A DNA stretch of 64,000 bases from Terriglobia bacterium (GTDB lineage Bacteria > Acidobacteriota > Terriglobia > Bryobacterales > Bryobacteraceae): NCBI GenBank assembly GCA_021325235.1, contig JAJPHN010000044.1:62001-126000 (forward strand), given 5' to 3'. The translations under genes and the position numbers were made by a program. Of the stretch, positions 59,372-64,000 are shown piece by piece. The notes under the pieces were generated by a model. That model was not told the origin of the DNA and did no database searches. It was given only the letters and a program-made list of their open reading frames with translations. The stretch's first letter is position 1. Each line of letters opens with the position of its first letter.

Positions 59372-61261
59372 ATGAAAATTCATTCAGCCGAGATGTTCAA
59401 ACGGGCTTCCCTCCTCACAGCTTCCCTCCTATTGTGCGCAGGTTGCGCATGGTGTCAGACCTCGCCTCCGAACGTGACTGCACCGCCCAAGGCGGGTCCG
59501 GTGGCGTTGTTTCCCGAAAGCGCACTGCGGCCTGGCATGAAGGGTGTTGCCTGGACAGTTTTCGAAGGCACTAAGCCCGAACCGGTGCCGGTTGAGATTG
59601 TCGGGATCTGGGAGAACGGCTGGGGACCGCGTCAGGACATCATCATTGGCAAGCTGACCGGCAAGGCATCGCGGACCAATGTGGCCGGTGGCATGAGCGG
59701 CAGTCCCGTTTATATCGATGGCAAGTTAGTGGGCGCGATTTCGCTGCGGCTGAGCGTATTTTCGCCGGATGCGATCTGCGGCATTACGCCGATCCGGCTG
59801 ATGCTGGACGTGAAGGAGTTCGATCAGAGCCGTCCATCGGACTCGCGCAGCCCCGAGAAACTGGAAGCGGCAGCAGCGAGCGAGATGAAGCTGCCGGAGG
59901 GTTTGCTGCGGCAGGTTGTCAGCGCGGCGCACAGCGTTTCGGAATCGCCGAGCATGACGCCGATTGCAACTCCGATCAATTTCTCGGGATTCAGCGACGA
60001 AACGATCCGGCAATTCACGCCGATCTTCAACCAGCTCGGGCTTACAGTTTCGCAGGGAGGCGCGGGCGGCAGGCTGAACTCGAGCACGCCGGCGGCGGAC
60101 TGGGCCTCGGCGCTGCAACCGGGTGACAGCATCGCGGCCGTGCTGGTTTCGGGCGATATGAACATCACGGGCACTGGTACGGTCACCTACAACGACGGCA
60201 AGCATGTGCTCGCGTTCGGGCATCCGCTGTTCAATCTCGGTCCGGTGGACATGCCGATCGCCAAGGACAGCATCATTACGACTCTTGCATCGTCTTACCA
60301 GCCGACGAAGATGGGGAACGCGACGGAGGTGGTAGGCGCGCTCCGGCAGGACCGCCACAGCGCAATTGAGGGCGAACTCGGTGCGACGGCGCAGATGATT
60401 CCGGTGGATTTGAAAGTTCGTTCGTTCGGCAATGACGACAGCGTGCGCAAATCGAGCGATTTCCACTTCAACGTGTTCGTGGATCAGAAGTGGACGCCGT
60501 ACCTGATGATGGCAACGCTGTTTAATTCGCTCTCTAATTTGAACGATTTTTCGGAAGAGGCGACGTACCGGTTGCATGGCGAGCTGCAGGTCGAGGGCCA
60601 GAAAAAAGTAGAGCTGACGACCATGCAGGCGCCCGCCGGAACTCCGGTGCCGACGCCCATGCTGCTGGCCGGATGGTGGGCCGAGAAATTTAACAAGCTA
60701 TACGTAAACTCCGCGAAGCCGCCGAAGCTGGATGCGGTGAATGTAACGGTGGATCTGCTGCCGGAGCGGCGCATTGCGCAGATTGAATCGGCCTGGATCG
60801 CAGATAACAAGGTGGCGCCGGGTGCGAGTGTGCCGGTGAAAGTTTTTCTTCGGCCTTATCGCGGGGAGCGCATGGAGCGCACTGTCGACGTGAAGATTCC
60901 GGCTGGTCTGGCGCGCGGCGAACATCAGATTTTGTTCAGCGATGCCGACACACTGGATCGTTTCCAGAACATCGCAAGCACGCTGAACCGCATCGAAGAC
61001 GTGCCGCAGACGGTGGCGATGTTGAACCAGGAGCGCAGCAATAACCGGCTCTACGTCTCGCTCATTGAATCGCAGCCGACGGTGTATTCGGATGAAAAAG
61101 TATTGCCGAGCCTGCCGGCTTCGGTGCTGAATGTGATGCAGAGCGGCCGCACTACAAACCACGAATTCGTCAGTTCACCCGAGAGTGCGCACGAAGAGCT
61201 TTCCATACCGCTCGATGAGGTGGTTACGGGCAGCTACTCGCTCAAAATCTACGTAAATTAA
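59372..61261 (+). CDS. SpoIVB-type S55 peptidase domain protein, exported
   Basis: 629 residues. The ATG at 59372 (or 59393) opens a signal/lipoprotein-like leader (LLTASLLLCAGCAWC). The sequence VAGGMSGSPVYIDGKLVGAISLRLS has the GMSGSP serine motif of the S55 family, and AFGHPLFNLGPVDMPIAKDSI matches the conserved GHP region. The last 250 residues are beta-rich and unknown. It may be a regulatory serine protease or a periplasmic scaffold. It lies 19 bp before the beta-propeller gene, so they are probably one operon. Confidence 0.82.
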   Translation: MKIHSAEMFKRASLLTASLLLCAGCAWCQTSPPNVTAPPKAGPVALFPESALRPGMKGVAWTVFEGTKPEPVPVEIVGIWENGWGPRQDIIIGKLTGKASRTNVAGGMSGSPVYIDGKLVGAISLRLSVFSPDAICGITPIRLMLDVKEFDQSRPSDSRSPEKLEAAAASEMKLPEGLLRQVVSAAHSVSESPSMTPIATPINFSGFSDETIRQFTPIFNQLGLTVSQGGAGGRLNSSTPAADWASALQPGDSIAAVLVSGDMNITGTGTVTYNDGKHVLAFGHPLFNLGPVDMPIAKDSIITTLASSYQPTKMGNATEVVGALRQDRHSAIEGELGATAQMIPVDLKVRSFGNDDSVRKSSDFHFNVFVDQKWTPYLMMATLFNSLSNLNDFSEEATYRLHGELQVEGQKKVELTTMQAPAGTPVPTPMLLAGWWAEKFNKLYVNSAKPPKLDAVNVTVDLLPERRIAQIESAWIADNKVAPGASVPVKVFLRPYRGERMERTVDVKIPAGLARGEHQILFSDADTLDRFQNIASTLNRIEDVPQTVAMLNQERSNNRLYVSLIESQPTVYSDEKVLPSLPASVLNVMQSGRTTNHEFVSSPESAHEELSIPLDEVVTGSYSLKIYVN

Positions 61262-61280
61262 AGGCGCTTTCCGAAAAACC

Positions 61281-63485
61281 ATGAAAAATTCCACGGCCCT
61301 TCGATGGGCCGCCGCTCTAATTCTGCTTGGCGCGACTCTCTGCCTGGGCGTTGACACGCACGTCTGGGAGCAGTCCGATCAGGCGGAATTCGGCCGCGGC
61401 ACGCGCAAAGGGATATCGATTCGCAGCGACGGGCATTTGACCCTGGCGCCCGAGTTCAGAGAACTCGACAGCACCGGTGTTCCCTATCTCTGGGCGCTGG
61501 CGGAAGATTCGAAAGGCGTCATTTACTATGCCGGCGGAGCGCCTACCGGTTCGACAGCCAAAATCTTTGCACTCGCGCCGGGCTCGAAGCCGAGGACGTT
61601 TGCGCAGCTGACCGGACTCGAAGTGCATGCGCTGGCGGTGGATAGAGAGGACCGGGTTTATGCGGCAGTGCTGCCCGACGCCAAGATCTACCGCATCGAC
61701 GCGAATGGCAAACCGCAGCTGTTCTTCGATCCGAAATGCAAGTACATCTGGGCGATGGCGTTCGATCGTGAAGGAAATCTGTTTGCGGCGACGGGCGACA
61801 ACGGCGTCGTTTACAAAATTGCGCCTGATGGGCAAGGCAGGCGATTTTTCGAGACGCAGCAGACCCATGCGCGCTCGCTGGCGATCGATGCGGAAGGCAA
61901 TCTGATCGTGGGGACCGAGCCAGGCGGTCTGGTATTGCGTGTCACACCTGCCGGGAAAAGTTTCGTACTGTACCAGGCCAACAAGCGCGAGATTACAGCG
62001 GTCGCGGTGCGCGACGGAATCATCTACGCGGCTGCGATCGGAGGGAAGCCGGCTGCAGTTGTGGGAACGCCGCCCGTGCTGCCCGTTGTACCTCAAAGTC
62101 CGGTAACGCCGACAGGTGCGCAACGTCCTGCAACCCAACCCGCCGCACCGGCGCCGCCGCTCACGACGTTCAACGCGAGTGTGGCAGGAGGTTCTGATCT
62201 GTATCGGATTCAGAAAGACGGATTTGCCGAGACGCTCTGGAGTTCGCCGAGCGATCTGATTTACGCGATTGGGTTTGATGCTCAGGGGAAGCCGTTGCTG
62301 GGCACCGGCAATAAGGGAGTGATTTACCGGGTCGACTCGGATCATCTCTCGACCGATCTCATCGACGCGCCTCCAACGCAGGTCACGGCGTTTCTGAACG
62401 GGCAGAGAGGGGTCATTTACGCGGTTACGGGGAACGTTGGAAATCTGTACGCGATCGGCCCTTCGCTCGCGCAGAAAGGTACGCTCGAGAGCGAAGTGCT
62501 CGACGCCAATGCGTTCGCGTACTGGGGGAAGGCGCATGTGAAAGCAGCATTGCGTGAGGGCCGCATCGGACTGGAAACGCGCAGCGGAAATGTGAACAAT
62601 CCGGAAGCGAGTTGGAGTGGCTGGGCGCCGGTACAAATTGCACCAGAGGGCGGGACTGTCGCGTCGCCGCCGGCACGGTTTCTGCAGTATCGTCTGACGC
62701 TGGAACGCGGTGCGGGCGGCGGAACGCCCGATCTCAGCACGATCGATATCCCGTATCTGCCGAAAAACATAGCGCCGCGGATTGACCAGATCGAGGTGGC
62801 GCCGTTCAACTATCGGCAGCCGGCGAGCAACAATCCGCTCGAGCGTTCGACAACGGCTTCGGGTTCCCCTTTGACCATTTCACTGCCCGCGGTTGGGCAT
62901 CGGCGCGCGCCGGGTGGCCTTTCGCTCGAAGGGGGTGGCGGGGCCACGCTGCAATACAGCAAAGGCTATTTGACGCTGCGCTGGGCTGCTTCCGATCCGG
63001 ACGGTGATCCACTCGAGTATCGCGTCGAGTTGCGGGAACAGAAGGGCAGGCGCTGGACTCTGCTGAAGGACAAACTGCAGGACCGCTTCTATGCGTTTGA
63101 TACAACGGCGTTTGCCGACGGGCAGTACGTCGCGCGCATTACGGCCAGCGACGCCCCGGGTAACGTGCCGGCCAGCGCGCTTTCGTCGTCGCTTGAAAGC
63201 GATTCGTTCACGATCGACAATACGCCGCCGGAGATTACGGATGTCGCCGTGAGCAAGAACGGCGGGGTTTGCACGCTAAAGTTTACAGCGAAAGACGCCC
63301 TGAGCTGGATTGATAAAGCGGAGTACTCGATCGACGGGGGAGAATGGATTCTGCTCGAGCCGGAGAATCGGGTGACCGATTCGCAGACGCTGAACTATAC
63401 GGTGCGCGGTAAAGAAGGGCAGAGCATTTCCGTCCGAGTGTTCGACGAGAACGACAACAGCGTGGTGAAACAGTTTTCGCTTTGA
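61281..63485 (+). CDS. Exported beta-propeller protein with a C-terminal Ig/fibronectin-like region
   Basis: 734 residues. Signal peptide MKNSTALRWAAALILLGATLCLG. Repeats about 40-45 residues long such as LAEDSKGVIYYAGGAPTGSTAKIF, LAVDREDRVYAAVLPDAKIYRI and MAFDREGNLFAATGDNGVVYKI are NHL/WD-like blades. A Pro-rich insertion (TPPVLPVVPQSPVTPTG) interrupts them. The C-terminal 150 residues (DPDGDPLEYRVELREQ, VSKNGGVCTLKFTAKDALSWIDKAEYS) resemble Ig-like folds. I know no function; it reads like a surface or periplasmic binding protein. Confidence 0.75.
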   Translation: MKNSTALRWAAALILLGATLCLGVDTHVWEQSDQAEFGRGTRKGISIRSDGHLTLAPEFRELDSTGVPYLWALAEDSKGVIYYAGGAPTGSTAKIFALAPGSKPRTFAQLTGLEVHALAVDREDRVYAAVLPDAKIYRIDANGKPQLFFDPKCKYIWAMAFDREGNLFAATGDNGVVYKIAPDGQGRRFFETQQTHARSLAIDAEGNLIVGTEPGGLVLRVTPAGKSFVLYQANKREITAVAVRDGIIYAAAIGGKPAAVVGTPPVLPVVPQSPVTPTGAQRPATQPAAPAPPLTTFNASVAGGSDLYRIQKDGFAETLWSSPSDLIYAIGFDAQGKPLLGTGNKGVIYRVDSDHLSTDLIDAPPTQVTAFLNGQRGVIYAVTGNVGNLYAIGPSLAQKGTLESEVLDANAFAYWGKAHVKAALREGRIGLETRSGNVNNPEASWSGWAPVQIAPEGGTVASPPARFLQYRLTLERGAGGGTPDLSTIDIPYLPKNIAPRIDQIEVAPFNYRQPASNNPLERSTTASGSPLTISLPAVGHRRAPGGLSLEGGGGATLQYSKGYLTLRWAASDPDGDPLEYRVELREQKGRRWTLLKDKLQDRFYAFDTTAFADGQYVARITASDAPGNVPASALSSSLESDSFTIDNTPPEITDVAVSKNGGVCTLKFTAKDALSWIDKAEYSIDGGEWILLEPENRVTDSQTLNYTVRGKEGQSISVRVFDENDNSVVKQFSL

Positions 63486-63998
63486 TCAGTCGGGCAGGAT
63501 TTCGGCAAGCGGGAGTTCGAGAGGCGGGTTGGCGCAGCGTAGGATGCCGTCGGTCGCTTGCTGTGTGCCGCCTTGCGGTGTGACGATCCAGGCGTCGGTT
63601 GAGTACGGATCGATGATCCAGATTGTGGGAACGCCGAATTGGAGAGCGTCGTTCACGCGCTTTTGAATGCGGTTGAAGTGATCGTCGGGAGAAAGAATCT
63701 CGACCCAGAGGATTGGGGGCTCTTGAAGGACCTCGTCCTTTGTGCCTGTTGCAACAAGGCAGACGTCGGGAATGCGCACGCGCCGTGGCTGGACTTGAAC
63801 GCGTTGTTCCGTGAGTCCTCGCATCCCAAGCTCTTTCTCGCGTGCGGCAAACCAGGCCCCCAAGCGAAACTGTGTTCGACTGTGCTTTTGCTTTCCTACG
63901 TTGCGCTCTTCTAAAGAGCCGTCCACATAGTCGCAATCGGGCTCATAGTCGGTCGTGAGATATTCCTCGAGCGGGATGGCAGCAGGAGCGGCGGACAT
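63486..63998 (-). CDS. Uma2 family protein (DUF820, endonuclease-like fold)
   Basis: 170 residues starting at MSAAPAAIPLEEYLTTDYEPDCDYVDGSLEERNVG, the usual opening of Uma2 proteins. RIPDVCLVA, PPILWVEILSPDD (PD-(D/E)xK-like active-site pieces) and GVPTIWIIDPYSTDAWI are present. The family has a restriction-nuclease-like fold, but its role is largely unproven. It ends next to the propeller gene's stop (convergent). Its start is 2 bp from the window edge; a further upstream start cannot be ruled out. Confidence 0.88.
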   Translation of the reverse strand: MSAAPAAIPLEEYLTTDYEPDCDYVDGSLEERNVGKQKHSRTQFRLGAWFAAREKELGMRGLTEQRVQVQPRRVRIPDVCLVATGTKDEVLQEPPILWVEILSPDDHFNRIQKRVNDALQFGVPTIWIIDPYSTDAWIVTPQGGTQQATDGILRCANPPLELPLAEILPD

Positions 63999-64000
63999 AT

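Noticed and set aside
61317-62636. 439-residue antisense ORF over the beta-propeller gene
   Set aside because: Arg-rich shadow; the plus-strand gene has a signal peptide and regular repeats.

Overview
The window reads as a piece of an Acidobacteriota chromosome, most likely of the Bryobacterales/Solibacter type. This is inference from gene content: GC-rich codon use, an acidobacterial duplicated orphan permease (ADOP) paired with a PadR regulator, a 1,223-residue Oar-like TonB receptor with a carboxypeptidase-regulatory N-terminus, PQQ and GMC dehydrogenases with cytochromes c, and LptD, which indicates an LPS-type outer membrane. Genes are dense, lie on both strands and are mostly chromosomal housekeeping or accessory metabolism. 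There are three tRNA genes, no rRNA, no CRISPR array and no intact insertion sequence.

Layout. 1-4.6 kb: partial lptD, a zinc-ribbon/RDD membrane protein, clpS and an unknown membrane protein. 4.6-9.8 kb: a diheme cytochrome/PQQ dehydrogenase pair, then a fused CbiM-CbiQ cobalt/nickel ECF transporter with CbiO. 9.7-12.8 kb: ADOP permease and PadR with a perfect 16-bp palindrome upstream. 12.9-16.7 kb: tRNA-Arg, a thioredoxin-like protein, an HExxH peptidase, MarC and a double winged-helix protein. 16.7-23.1 kb: PcrA/UvrD helicase translationally coupled to a 52-residue basic protein, two zinc-finger proteins, DAHP synthase, a lipid kinase and a YdjM-like membrane hydrolase. 23.1-26.4 kb: an exported peroxiredoxin whose peroxidatic cysteine codon is an in-frame TGA followed by a SECIS-like hairpin (probable selenoprotein), divergent from a GMC oxidoreductase/subunit 3/five-heme cytochrome operon. 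26.4-35.1 kb: a minus-strand block of sugar isomerase-like protein, phosphodiesterase, atypical sulfatase-fold protein and TonB receptor. 35.2-42.7 kb: tatA, a sigma-like factor, a repeat-bearing hypothetical, sucC-sucD-ndk, a GH29 fucosidase, an orphan encapsulated-ferritin-like protein and a sialidase-family protein. 42.7-53.1 kb: cation/proton antiporter, bacilliredoxin, thymidine kinase, methyltransferase, MFS transporter and the valS-nadC-birA operon. 53.2-58.8 kb: a probable island between tRNA-Asn and tRNA-Glu with a truncated integrase, a gene-free stretch, an ankyrin lipoprotein (candidate immunity protein) and a VgrG with a C-terminal lipase-like effector broken by a frameshift. 58.8-64 kb: a small cytochrome c, an S55-peptidase-domain protein, a beta-propeller protein and a Uma2 family protein.

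Most notable are the probable selenocysteine peroxiredoxin, the decayed VgrG-lipase with an apparently intact immunity-like partner, the ferritin-like protein with neither encapsulin nor targeting tail, and the basic peptide coupled to the helicase. All family assignments come from reading the sequence and from memory of the families; no search was run.
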